Of a stretch of DNA of 64,000 nt, positions 54,114-64,000 are shown piece after piece. Location of the stretch: the NCBI GenBank assembly GCA_030704615.1, contig CM060734.1, positions 15,252,001-15,316,000 on the forward strand, read 5' to 3'. The position numbers were made by a program, and so were the translations under genes. The notes under the pieces are model-generated. The model did no database searches. It was given only the letters and a program-made list of their open reading frames with translations, and had not been told where the DNA came from. Numbering within the stretch: position 1 is the stretch's first letter; every line of letters starts with the position of its first letter. This stretch comes from Takakia lepidozioides. Lineage: Eukaryota > Streptophyta > Takakiopsida > Takakiales > Takakiaceae.

Positions 54114-54849
54114 TGTCGCGCACCTCCCTTCGGTAAGCTCCCCTTCACGTCGTAGTTACTCGCTTTGATGCGCGCGCCTGACTCCCAACCTGGCCGCCGG
54201 GCCAACTTGGAGCTTTGGCTGCTCAACCGGGATATAACGGTCCCCCTTCGCTTCCCACTAAACCCTCCACCTATTTGGGACTAGTGGAATTCCTTTGGTA
54301 GATGGCAGTCCGGAACAGCTCCCCACTCTTTGGTCGCTTTCCGGCTCGCTCGCTTACTCACTAGTTTTTGGTCACCAACAGGCTTGCACCGTTCTCGGGG
54401 TTACTACTCCCTATATATACTTCTGTAGCTGTCCGCGGGGGTTTCATAACCAGCCATGCCATTTTATGGCGAACCACCACGAAAACCCTCAACTCCCGGT
54501 GATGAGTCGCGGTGAGTCTTGGCCCACTCACCACGGCCACTATGGACCGTGATGAGTCCCAAGAGTCCCCACGACTCCCACCACAGGTCTACGCCCCATG
54601 GTGACCCCCCCCATGGTGTCCTATGCCACCCCCACTAAGTCCCGCTAAGCTACCACCACCCCTTGTGGAGACCACCCCACCGCAACCCGGTGTGCGGGGC
54701 TCCACCTAGTGAGCGCCTCCGCCTCCTTGAGTGCCTTGGGCACTCAAGGGTGCTTCAGCCCCCCATACCTATCGCTGCCGATGCCCCCACCACAGGGGCA
54801 GCCCCTCATGTGTCCCGACCCCCTGCCCTCAAGGCAAAGGGCCGCGACA
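54114..54849 (-). repeat. A5 5' LTR
   Basis: 736 bp, TG...CA; slightly long owing to a small duplication near 54597-54620 (ccatggtg repeated). Confidence 0.93.
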
Positions 54850-54854
54850 AAAAT

Positions 54855-55097
54855 GAACCTGAGTACGAGGTGGAGGCAATACTTAAGTCGAGGAGGTTCA
54901 AGAACCCAGAAACGGAGTATCTCGTCAAATGGAAGGGCTATCATCATGTGGAGGCATCTTGGGTGCGTGCCTCAGAAATGGGAAACGCATCCGAGCGGTT
55001 GCAGCTTTCGAAGGGCGACCTCAAAAGTGGAAGAATCGTTGATGGGGACATCAACCTTGGAGCGTGGGGGAGGAAATGCATGCTTAGCCCGGCTTAG
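54855..55097 (+). pseudogene. A4 chromodomain (continuation after A5)
   Basis: EYEVEAILKSRRFK, then YLVKWKGYHHVEASWVRASE and the family C-terminus ending GRKCMLSPA-stop. It joins the A4 integrase at 47907 without loss once A5 and one AAAAT are removed. Confidence 0.9.
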
Positions 55098-55966
55098 CTA
55101 GCTTAGGAATCCGATTGCAAAAACTTGTATTGTGCAAAATTTGTTTATAAAGGAAATGGGTTCCAAATTCTGTGCGTCCTATTTTGTTTGGAATGGTGAT
55201 GCATGGTGTGGTTGGCTAGTGTGTAGGATGCATGCTAGCTTATAAAAGTGGGAGAGGTAAATTGGGTTAATCGTGTGTTTGCGTAGTGCCGAAATCGGGT
55301 GACCCCCATCCGAGGGGCAAGGAAACTTGCGCCTTCTTTGGGGAGTTCACGTGCTAGTGCGCACCTGGCGCGTGCGCGTACTATAACTGCGCTACCGAGG
55401 GGGGTTGCCTTGTAGTGCGGGCTAACGCGGAAGCCACGTGCTTCCGTTCACGTACTATAATCGTGTAGCCTCGGACGAAGTCGTCGTAGTGCGGCTTCGG
55501 CGTTGTCCCGTACCTCAGGCCAGCATTCCAAGGCGGACCCAATTGTAGTGATTGGGGCGCACGTTGGTTCGAGGTTATCTTCCTAGTCAAAGAGGGTTCC
55601 AGGTGAATCCTTGCTCAAGGTGATGCCAAAAGCGGCATCATGAGCGGTCGCAAGCAATGTTGTTGCAGTAAGTAAGGCGATTCGATCCTCGGGGAGGATT
55701 GTTCCTTGGCCTTGAAGTAGGCCAAGAAGAGTGCACTGGGAGGAGCTTGAGAGGCTCCACCCTTGCCGGGACTTGGAGGAAGTCGGCCGAACTAGCTAGT
55801 GGAGAGTAGAGTCAAGTGTGGGGATTGGTTCTTTGCCATCGGACGCCATGGTGCGGAAACAAACTCCTTGATGTGGGACGCCACAACTTGGATGTTCGTT
55901 TCTACAAAATGGACAAGTCGATGAGGACATCGACTCCCTGTTGGTAGGGGTGTGTGTGTCGCGGCC
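55098..55966 (+). other. A4 3' noncoding region
   Basis: Family A 3' noncoding sequence with hairpin and terminal polypurine tract (ggtaggggtgtgtg); no ORF. Confidence 0.8.
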
Positions 55967-56685
55967 CTTTTCCTTGAGGGCAGGGGGTCGGGACACATGA
56001 GGGGCTGCCCCTGTGGTGGGGGCATCGGCAGCGATAGGTATGGGGGGCTGAAGCACCCTTGAGTGCCCAAGGCACTCAAGGAGGCGGAGGCGCTCACTAG
56101 GTGGAGCCCCGCACACCGGGTTGCGGTGGGGGTGGCTCCACAAAGGGTGGTGTAGCTTAGCGGGACTTAGTGGGGGTGGCATAGGACTCACCATGGGGCG
56201 GAGACCTCGTGGTGGGAGTCGTGGGGAGTCTTGGGACTCATCACGGTCCATAGGGGCCGTGGTGAGTGGGCCAAGACTCACCGCGACTCATCACCGGGAG
56301 TCGAGGGTTTCGTGGTGGTTCGCCATAAAATGGCATGGCTGGTTGTGAACCCCCCGCGGACAGCTACAGGTTATATAGGGGATAAGTAGAGTATGACCCC
56401 GAGAACGGTGCAAGCCCGTTGGTGACCAAAAACGAGTGAGTAAGCGAGCGAGCCAGAAAGCGACCAAAGAGTGGGGAGCTGTTCCGGACTGCCATCTATC
56501 AAAGGGAATTCCACTAGGCCCAAAGAGGTGGAGGGTTTAGTGGGAGAGCGAAGGGGGGACCGTTATGTCCCGGTGAGCAGCCGAAGCTCCAAGTTGGCCT
56601 GGCGGCCAGGTTGGGAGTCAGGCGCGCGCATCAAAGCGAGTAACTATGACTTGAAGGGGAGCTTACCGAAGTGAGGTGCGCGACA
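55967..56685 (+). repeat. A4 3' LTR
   Basis: 719 bp, TG...CA. The TATA region near 56370 is altered compared with the 5' LTR. Followed by the TSD TCTAC. Confidence 0.92.
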
Positions 56686-56690
56686 TCTAC

Positions 56691-58328
56691 ACTGTGAGTT
56701 GTCTCCCTTTGTTGTACCATTGCCCTTTCCACCACTTTGACCAGCCCTTTCAATTTGTCTAGCTCTCCGGGCACAGTCATGATTAGGTCCATGGGAGACA
56801 ACGAGATTCTCCCTTTGTAGAAGTGGTTCAAGATTATGGATTTCGTACCTCCTTCTATGGCAGTCTTGAAATTGTTCTTTGGGTAGATTTCACTCTTGGT
56901 CCTGCTTGGCTGTTCACTGCTCTCACTATTCCTTTCTGGTGACCCTGTAGGTTCAACAATCGGACTCTGGACAGGGATACGTGTCCTTGGAAGTCTGACT
57001 TCATTGATACTATTTTGTGACATCAGATTTGTCATTTCTGCGAGTACATCATCCTCATCATCATAGAATACATCTACAAAGTTAGTTCCCGGAATTCCCA
57101 TCATAGTCTGGTCGAGTTTTCTACTGCACTCACTCTCTGTATGCCCGAGTAGCTTGCAAAAGTTGCATCTCACACCACCCGTGGAATGCCCGAACCGGTG
57201 ACATTTGTCACACTTAGCTGGGGTTCTTCCTTCAGGACAATATGCAGCTATGTGACCTTTTTGTGACAAACATTACAAAGGCGAACACGAGGTGGTGTTC
57301 TAGATCCCGAGCTTTCTCCTATGACTGGTCCCCTATCAAAGTACTTCTGTAGGGTAGTGTTCAGCTGATCAAGTCTTCTATCCACAGGGTTGACAAACAC
57401 AACTGACTCATCTGTATCATCTCCTTCCAATGGCTCTAGAGGTATTTCCCCTAACTTTCCCAGGCCCCTTTCAATCTCAATGGCTGTGTCAAGTGCTTCC
57501 TCTACATCAAGGAAGCGCCTGCCCAACATTACTCTTGCTATTTCTGGTCTCAAACCCGCTGCAAATCTACGCCTCTGTTCCAAATCAGACGCCCCACTTC
57601 TTATAAATAACCGGTTCAACCTATCAAAGTACGTTTGAACCCTTTGTCTACTCTCTTGTTTGATGGTATCCATCCTTAACCTGATTTCTGCCAAGTCAAT
57701 GACACCAAACTTGGCTGATATGGCCTGAAATCTTCCCAGTTGTCTGGCCTAGGGTTTTGTTTACGGTACCATTCATCAGCCTTGGCTCTTAGGTTGAGCC
57801 TTGCTACCTTGAAGGTTTTATCCTCATTTAAATCCTTGACATCTGCCTCCATCTGAATCCTTTCCAGCCAGTCATTCACATCCTCACTATTCCTACCATG
57901 ATAAGGCACGTCTATGCTAGTTGGACTAGTCATTCTTCTATACTCTAGTTGAAGTTCAAACTGTTTCAACACCTAATTCTGACTCTAATTTTCCTACAAC
58001 TCCCTTAATGCTGACCTCTATACCACTCCCACTGTCCATTTCGCAACATCTCTACTCTACCTCCCCATGTCACCTCTCGTGCCATGGTATTTATCTTCTC
58101 CCACCTTCCTAGCTCTCTTATCCAAAGTGCTATGGTTGTTCTTCCCCCAGCATGTATCACTCTAAGACATAAATCACCATTAGCTATTCTCCAAGCAGGG
58201 TTGAAGAAGTACAAACAAGGGTCTGCGTGGGCATTTGGTGTGCGTCTGCTGAAGCAAATCAGCACATCTCCAATGCTTGGTTCATCAGGAATCAGTGTGT
58301 GGTCTCTGCCTGCCATCAAACCATCCAA
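56691..58328 (-). pseudogene. Element C gag with multiple zinc knuckles
   Basis: From the first ATG after the PBS (58328): an N-terminal frame with VLICFSRRTPNAHADPCLYF, then gag blocks NSEDVNDWLERIQMEADV, LRAKADEWYRKQNP, RVQTYFDRLNRLFIRSG and RRRFAAGLRPEIARVML. A Cys-rich region follows in order: CNVCHKK, then after a frameshift a C-x-x-C type CDKCHRFGHSTGGVRC and a CCHC knuckle CNFCKLLGHTESEC. Three frameshifts (near 57990, 57680 and 57260). It continues into protease at 42787 once A4 is removed. Confidence 0.85.
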
Positions 58329-58372
58329 TACCAGTCAAGATCCCTAGCTAGTAGAAATCAAGATTTAACGAA

Positions 58373-58384
58373 GCTCTGATACCA
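58373..58384 (-). other. Element C primer-binding site (initiator tRNA-Met)
   Basis: TGGTATCAGAGC on the minus strand, exact match, 44 nt before the first ATG of the C gag. Confidence 0.88.
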
Positions 58385-58395
58385 CAAGAAGGGCG

Positions 58396-58900
58396 TGAAT
58401 CCCCTTCTGTGCAATTCTAATTGTGCTCCTCCCCAGTTTTGAAGCGGAGCAAAAGAAAGGAACTCTCTTCCACTGATCCAACCATCGTGACTCGGTTGTG
58501 GGTTTCCCTCAGGTCCTTCATGATCAGAGTTTACACAATCCTCATCCACGCCGCAGCGGAAGAGAAGACATGGATGGGAGTCTGTATTGTTCTCACCCTT
58601 GGTTCTATTTTTACACGACATCCTTTCCCTGGGGTACAGCACCAGCCATGCTACCATGTTGTCTTCAGTGATGCAACCAGCCCTACGTTAGTGATGAACA
58701 CTGCCCTTGTGGCAGCTCCCTTGGACAATAACACGTGGAGCCCCTTTGTGTAATAAGATCACGATTAGAAGGAGGCAACTCAGATCTGCCATGAACTACA
58801 GGGCCCCGGTTGGCTCTTCATGGGTTCATGCTTTCTTTATCTTACCTCCCCAATCTTCATCCCTCATCAACCCCTCTTGCTGGTCAGCTCTCTCCCTTTG

Positions 58901-58941
<41 letters not shown>

Positions 58942-60000
58942 CAGGGTCTGCAGATTCCTCACTTTTCACAATAGCATGTCTAAGATGCAATGCTAAGATG
59001 TCTAAGATTCAGCCAGGCATCCAGTGTACCCAGCATTGAAATCAACCTTGGTCACACAAGACATAATCAGCCCCTTTATCAGTTCCTCTCTTGCCAATGA
59101 CAGATGCTTCACACTCCCCTTTTCCCAGGTGTAGCCATTTGCCCAAGACAGTTCTCAACCCGTCTACAGGTCTCAATTTACCCACCTGACAGCTCTCTTT
59201 TTCCCATCAACTGTGAACCTCAGTTGTTCACATGTTGAGAGCACTCTGAGAATCAGATCCAAACCCCAAACAGTGTTGGTTTTTCTGCCCCATCCACATC
59301 ATCCCTTCTGCTCCTTCCAAACAGTTCTATCTAACCTTCACTGGTTTCCTCTACCTACTAAGCTAGTTCCACATTGGCTGCAATGTGTCAACATCCAAGG
59401 CCACATTGTTTTTACAGGCTCATGACATTGAAACAAAGAACAAGAATACAACAAACAGCAACCATTCTGACCCAGCGATGAGTTAACCCTGTCCCCACTC
59501 ATTTCTCCTACTGTGCAATGTAACAGCAGGTGCATCCATTTCCAGCCTATCCTAGTTTGAAGTCCAGTGTCCTCATTCCATTTCCCAAAGCTCTTTTCTT
59601 CCTCACATATCTGTGTCTCTTTCTACATACAAGAGATAGTCCAAAACTTCACAAAGCGATTTCTAAGTCACCCAAAAAGGAAGCCAACACTCTTCGAACT
59701 TATATGTCTTATTGGCTCCTGTTAGTACCATGATTTGGTATTCTTCCTGATGTGTACAAGGTTCTTGGGAGAGTCAGCTTGGTCTTAGCAGGCCGTGTTT
59801 CAAACATAACAGAGGTTATTGTATTATGTTCCATAGCTTGGATTCAGTTTGGGTACAACATACACATGCCCTAGCAAAGTGTTTATAAAATCACAAAGCA
59901 TCCATGTAAGTACATAGAGATACATCTGGGCTGCATAGGTTTAAACCCTAATGTCTTACAAGGTTTTAGCCAGATTGTCTGGGTTCCAACAAAATCCTCA
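58396..60000 (-). repeat. Element C 5' LTR (inferred limits)
   Basis: Lies directly upstream of the PBS and has no coding content. The outer end is placed at 60000 because D protease sequence (MADQRKV) stops there and the minus strand then begins TGAGGATTTTG. The inner CA at 58396 leaves an 11-nt gap to the PBS. It contains a (TC)n tract at 58907-58935. No 3' LTR is in the window, so the limits rest on these clues alone. Confidence 0.55.
58907..58935. repeat. (TC)n microsatellite
   Basis: About 14 dinucleotide units within the inferred LTR of element C. Confidence 0.85.
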
Positions 60001-60005
60001 CTACT

Positions 60006-60970
60006 GACTTTTCGTTGATCGGCCATTCGTACCGTGAATGGAGCAGGTTCCATGTGCCCCAATCCTAGTGACTTCTTCATCTTCTCTGTCATGATATTCA
60101 CTCCAGATCCTCCATCGATGAGTACATCCGTTACCAGCGTCCGTCCAATACGTACTTGTATTACTGATATTGATTCGTCGTAGTCTGGAGTTTGTTATAT
60201 AGTTGTGGGTTTAATTGTGTAAACCTCTAGTGTTGGTTTTTGTTTTGGTGTGGGAGTCAATGCCTCAATTGCCCGAAATAAAGTTTTCTTGCAGTGTGGA
60301 GCAATTTTTAATAATTGTCCAATGGTAATTTGGGTCTTGGTCTGGCAGATTACTTCAGCCAATTCTGTTTCCGTGGTTGCCTTAGTGTGGTCTTCATCGT
60401 TGGTCTGATTTGATTATCTGGAGTTGGCTCTCCCGAAGGTATATGGGTTCCCTCTTGCATTTTGAGCTATGGCTTTACTTACCTCCTGGTTGTAAGCTCT
60501 TTTCTTCCTGCCATGTTGCACTTCTGGATATTGTTTTCGTTCTTCTTCATCTCCTTATCTGGAGGAGGTTTCTATTTCTTGGTCTGAGTTCGGTTACCGC
60601 AAGGGTATCTACAAGGAGTTACCACACTCACGGCTACACTTGGTCCGGCTTCCATATTTCCCACTTCTGCCTCATTGCTTGATTCGCAACTGGCATTTAT
60701 GTTTCATGTTCCTCTTTCTGCCCAATAGTGGCATCTTGTGATTTTTTGTTTCTGGGTGATGTTCTCTATCCCGTGGTGGATAGCCATCACGTGGGCCTCT
60801 ATAACGATTACCCATATTGTATGTCTTGGTCCATCCAACCTCCCCGGCGGATTTGGACTTGGTGACCCCACCACAGCTTGTGTGTACCCCTCTTCTTGGC
60901 CGTTGATTGTAAATACAATGGCTGGTATTATGATTGTTCATATGACAAATATCACAGTATTTGTCTTTCA
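60006..60970 (-). pseudogene. Element D (Ty3/gypsy) gag knuckle and protease
   Basis: Minus-strand blocks: CCHC knuckle CDICHMNNHNTSHC (near 60945), a linker with TKTQITIGQLLKIAP, and retropepsin DVLIDGGSGVNIMTEKMKK ending MADQRKV at 60006. DGGSGVN replaces the DTGAS of family A, a plant Ty3-type variant. One in-frame stop lies near 60197 and there are frame changes between knuckle and linker. It is cut on the left by element C and on the right by a family B LTR fragment. Confidence 0.8.
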
Positions 60971-61153
60971 TGTGGCTGTCGTGCGCATACATATCGCTAC
61001 ACAACTACATCGCTGTCCAAAACCACACAACACATGTGCACACCACACACTAGTATACCACTAGTCTACCCACTAGCCCAACCACTAGGCTACAACTAGT
61101 CAGTCACTAGGCTGCCACTACGCTGCCCACTATGGCAGTCACTAGTCCACACA
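60971..61153 (-). repeat. Second family B LTR start, truncated
   Basis: Nearly identical to the first part of the LTR 61155-61672 (61485-61672). It begins TGTGTGGACTAG one base after the end of that LTR and breaks off at 60971 against element D. Confidence 0.85.
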
Positions 61154-61154
61154 A

Positions 61155-61672
61155 TGATAAAGAGAGGAAGAATACAAGCACAAGCTCATGCGAGCTCACA
61201 AAGCTGAAGCATAAACTCATGCATATATAACCTCATCACTCAAATACAAGTCAAGCCAAGTGCACCCCACGCCATGGGGAATCCACACTACGGCGCCATA
61301 GCTAGGCGCGGTGAGGCTCAACTCGAGAAAGATGAGCCTCCCGCGCTTGCCGTGAAGATAACCACTCCAGGGCCTAAATCTGCCTTGACCCTGGATTGAC
61401 ACTTGGGCCAATCCCAAATGTCAATATGTAAAAGCTAGCTATTTCCTAGCTAGTTTCACACTAGTGGTAAAATAACTTGACAGCTGTCGTGCGCATACAT
61501 ATCGCTACACAACTACATCGCTGTCCAAAACCACACAACACATGTGCACACCACACACTAGTATACCACTAGTCTACCACTAGTCCAGCCACTAGTCCAA
61601 CCACTAGGCTACAACTAGTCAGTCACTAGGCTGCCACTACGCTGCCCACTATGGCAGTCACTAGTCCACACA
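61155..61672 (-). repeat. Family B 3' LTR
   Basis: 518 bp, minus strand, TGTGTGG...TTTATCA, directly after the polypurine tract agctaggggggcgat. It contains short ACTAGT-type tandem motifs at its start and a TATA-like ggttatatatg near 61228. Confidence 0.8.
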
Positions 61673-61932
61673 ATCGCCCCCCTAGCTGGTGCTTAGGTCC
61701 CTCTAAGTCCAGGTAGCCACAAGATGTGATAGTGACCATAGCCTCACTAAGTCCTCCACCACTATCCCTACTACACTCAAACTCGATAGATCAAGAGGCC
61801 GGGTGCAAGAGTTGCCCCATCGTTAGTCGCCGTCTTGCAACCTGTGAACTTGAGCTGGGGATCTCATGTATTGACTCCTATGAGCTTGGCCTCCCATGTC
61901 TTGTTAGCTGCCTCCAGTCATGTCCACTGCCA
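61673..61932 (-). other. Family B 3' untranslated region and polypurine tract
   Basis: Sequence between the PHD stop and the LTR, ending in the G-rich tract at 61675-61682. It parallels 24991-25022 and neighbouring sequence of the B-prime copy. Confidence 0.65.
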
Positions 61933-63981
61933 CTATCCCAAGCAGTGTGGACACAACCAATCTCCGTCAGGCACCTTCTCAAGAGGTGGTGTCAAGCATC
62001 CCATATGCCAACCCCTTGAGCATCGATCACACACCAGCATGGTGGCTGCCCCTTTGGCAGACCCACAGAGCATGCACCTCAAACCTGCAGGTACCACTGC
62101 CAAGTTTGGGTCAACTCTGCCATCGACATTGGAAGGTGACATGGCGCACAATTACGCACATGGTCTTTCCAAGTCATGCCATCCCGACCCTCTAAGATCA
62201 GGACCCCTGAGGGCAACACCTCTCGAACCCTCAGAATAACACGCCCTGCAGTAACATCCAGAGTCGTAGGAGCAGTCTGCTGCAAATAAACATAGTCACC
62301 AGGGCTAAACCTCCGAACCCCAGGACGATATCCTCCACCACGTATAGTGGCATACCTCAACGTATCACGGTGCTGTGCAATGGCAAGGTTCTCAAAAGCC
62401 ATGGGCATGACTTTCTTGAACAACTCTGCACGCTGATCACATGCACGTACCCACACGTCCGGATCGTCAAGGTTAAGGACTTGAGCAGTGTCCCTACGAA
62501 TGGCTGCAGGCAAATCCGGCTCTCGGCCAAAGAGAAGGAAATATGGTGAGAAGGAGGCAAGTGATGCTTGTTTGCTGAACCTGTAGCCCATGGCTAACCA
62601 AGGAACCTGAAGATCCCAATCTCCTAGGTGTCCCTTCTGCAAGCCATACTTGCGCAAACCCCTCTTCACCGTCTGAACAACTCTCTCTGCTAAGCCATCG
62701 GCCTCAGGATGATCCCGAGAAGTGGTGCGGTGGTCTATCAAGGCTTTATCACACAAAGCCTGAAACTCCCCCAAGAACTCTCTCCCTTGGTCCGTGAGTA
62801 CCTCAGCTGGAGCACCAAATCGGCTAAGCACACGATCCAAGAATGCATACGCAGCCCCCTCACTAGCCTTGTCAGGCAATGGAACCAACTCAATCCACTT
62901 GGAGAAGTGCTCCACCATCACCAACACATATCTGTGGTGGCGCATAGTCAGTGGCAACGGTCCTGCGAAGTCAAGACTCCACCTGTAGCCCAATCCCATG
63001 ATAGGTAAAGGATGCAACTGTGGTGTAGGGGCGTTGAATGAAGCACGCACCCTGTCACACACCATGCACCTAGCCACAAACTGTTGCACCTCTGTATGCA
63101 TACCACGCCACCAATACTGCCCCTGCAGTAAACTGTGAGTGCGTCGCACTCCAAAATGCCCCAACTCCTCATGGGCATGCCGCACTAACCGTGCACGCTG
63201 TGTGGGGTGAGGCACAATCCTCACCCGACCATCCTCCCACACTCGAAGTAGGTGTATCCCCTCCCACTTGAACCTCTTGGCTCGTTGCAGGATCCGATCC
63301 CTCTCCCTGGCAGTCACAATGGCTGCCGTGTCTCCCGTGCGGAGGTAGTCCAACACAGCCGAATCCTCATGTATATCTCTGGCACCACCTAGCTCATCAC
63401 TAGCCTCAGGGTCCTCAGACACTCCGTCTACAGTCATCCCTGTTGTAGGTCCAATCTGACCTCCCGATGCCAAGATACACAAAAATGCAGATGCGTGCCA
63501 TCCCGGCACCATCTCCTCGTCCGTCTCACCATGCCACCGAGCTCCAGTGTCATCCTGCTGGCTCATGCATGGATTGCGACTCAATCCATCCGCATCCCGA
63601 TTGACCAAACCCGGTCGATGCACAACCTGAAAGTCATACTCCTGGAGTATAAGTGCCCACCGTGCAAGCTTCCCTGTAAGCTTGTCTGACTCCATCAACC
63701 ACTTGAGTGGCTGTGTGATCCGTGACAAGGGTGAAAAGATTGCCGTATAGATAGCACCTGAAGTGTGCCACGGCCCACACTGCAGCTAAGCACTCTCCCT
63801 CATATGAGCTGTACTTAGCCTCTGCAGCGTTGTTCGAGCGGCTAGCGTAAGCCACTACGAACTCTCTTCCCTCATCATCCACCTGTGTGAGCACCGCTCC
63901 AAGCCCCAGCATGCTCCAATCCGTATGCAGCTGAAAGGGACGCCCCCTGATAGGTCGTCTCAAGATAGGCGCCGAGGTCAA
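61933..63981 (-). pseudogene. Family B pol: RNase H, integrase and PHD finger, runs off right edge
   Basis: RNase H (HTDWSMLGLGAVLTQ; YSSYEGECLAAVWA; VVHRPGLVNRDADGLSR), integrase HHCC finger (HAHEELGHFGVRRTH to CMVCDRV), DDE core (SLDFAGPLPL, VLTDQGREF, HPEADGLAERV), an SH3-like C-terminal region (FSPGDYVYLQQTAPTTLDV), then a C4HC3 PHD finger (CMLCGSAKGAATMLVCDRC, RGWHMGCLTPPLE, WLCPHC) at 61933-62151. Frameshifts near 63720 and near 62125 split it; the B-prime copy at 25022-25735 shows the last junction in one open frame. No chromodomain is present. RT and upstream parts lie outside the window. Confidence 0.9.
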
Positions 63982-64000
63982 CCTCGCCTTGAGCTCTTGA

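Larger units (their letters stand above)
47908..54849 (-). mobile_element. Ty3/gypsy family A, copy A5 (nested in A4, opposite strand)
   Basis: A 6942-bp element with LTRs of 725 and 736 bp, PBS, gag and pol on the minus strand, flanked by the exact pentamer AAAAT. A4 coding sequence resumes directly on the right (NEPEYEVEAILKSRRF). As the innermost insertion it must be younger than A4. Confidence 0.96.
42788..56685 (+). mobile_element. Ty3/gypsy family A, copy A4, interrupted by A5
   Basis: Both LTRs present and flanked by the exact 5-bp duplication TCTAC; inserted in element C between its gag and protease. Without A5 and one copy of its target repeat, A4 is about 6.95 kb, the same as A1. 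A5 splits it inside the integrase C-terminal region, just before the chromodomain. Confidence 0.95.

Noticed and set aside
17933-56685. Recurring 60-130 codon frames with Gly/Arg-rich or Pro/Ser-rich products in the LTRs (for example near 18075, 24029, 32144, 36899, 48489, 55792)
   Set aside because: They recur on both strands at the same place in every family A LTR, follow LTR base composition and have no domain; they are not genes.
58005-58328. Separate host gene next to element C
   Set aside because: The frame starts 44 nt after a perfect tRNA-Met primer site and is followed by gag, so it is better read as the start of the C gag.

Overview
The window looks like nuclear DNA of a streptophyte plant (a land plant or a charophyte alga; the sequence alone does not settle which). 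The reasons are one spliced host gene of a plant-type PKHD hydroxylase family, Ty3/gypsy elements primed by initiator tRNA-Met, a chromodomain lineage, hAT, CACTA and pogo-like elements, and introns with GT-AG borders. There is no operon, Shine-Dalgarno or other bacterial signature.

Layout. 1-5.3 kb: a decayed non-LTR retrotransposon (LINE) on the minus strand, with endonuclease, reverse transcriptase and a 2A-like peptide motif, running off the left edge. 5.3-7.4 kb: unassigned DNA with an ORF remnant, a 115-bp inverted repeat and a tRNA-like sequence. 7.63-13.0 kb: the only intact gene, eight exons encoding a 386-residue 2-oxoglutarate/Fe(II) dioxygenase (OGFOD2 / At1g22950-like). 13.2-17.2 kb: a pogo-like MITE candidate and a broken, intron-containing hAT transposase. 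17.2-25.0 kb: a complete chromodomain Ty3/gypsy element (family A, copy A1) inserted in an LTR of a second Ty3 family (B). 25.0-28.4 kb: rearranged B fragments, a roughly 860-bp array of GC-rich palindromes, and CACTA-type termini. 28.5-32.0 kb: a DUF659-type hAT transposase pseudogene bordered by the same palindromes. 32.0-36.4 kb: A2, an A copy lacking RT, RNase H and the integrase core. 36.5-40.7 kb: A3, a 5'-truncated A copy fused to a third Ty3 family (C). 40.7-60.0 kb: element C, interrupted by A4, itself interrupted by A5; both insertions keep perfect 5-bp target duplications (TCTAC and AAAAT). 60.0-61.0 kb: gag and protease of a fourth Ty3 family (D). 61.0-64.0 kb: element B with its 3' LTR, running off the right edge.

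A and B carry different C-terminal chromatin-reader-type modules. A polyproteins end in a chromodomain. B polyproteins continue past the integrase into a C4HC3 PHD finger. Every transposon reading frame seen is broken by stops or frameshifts, so the region is a nested repeat graveyard around one host gene. Element names A to D are local labels, not published names.
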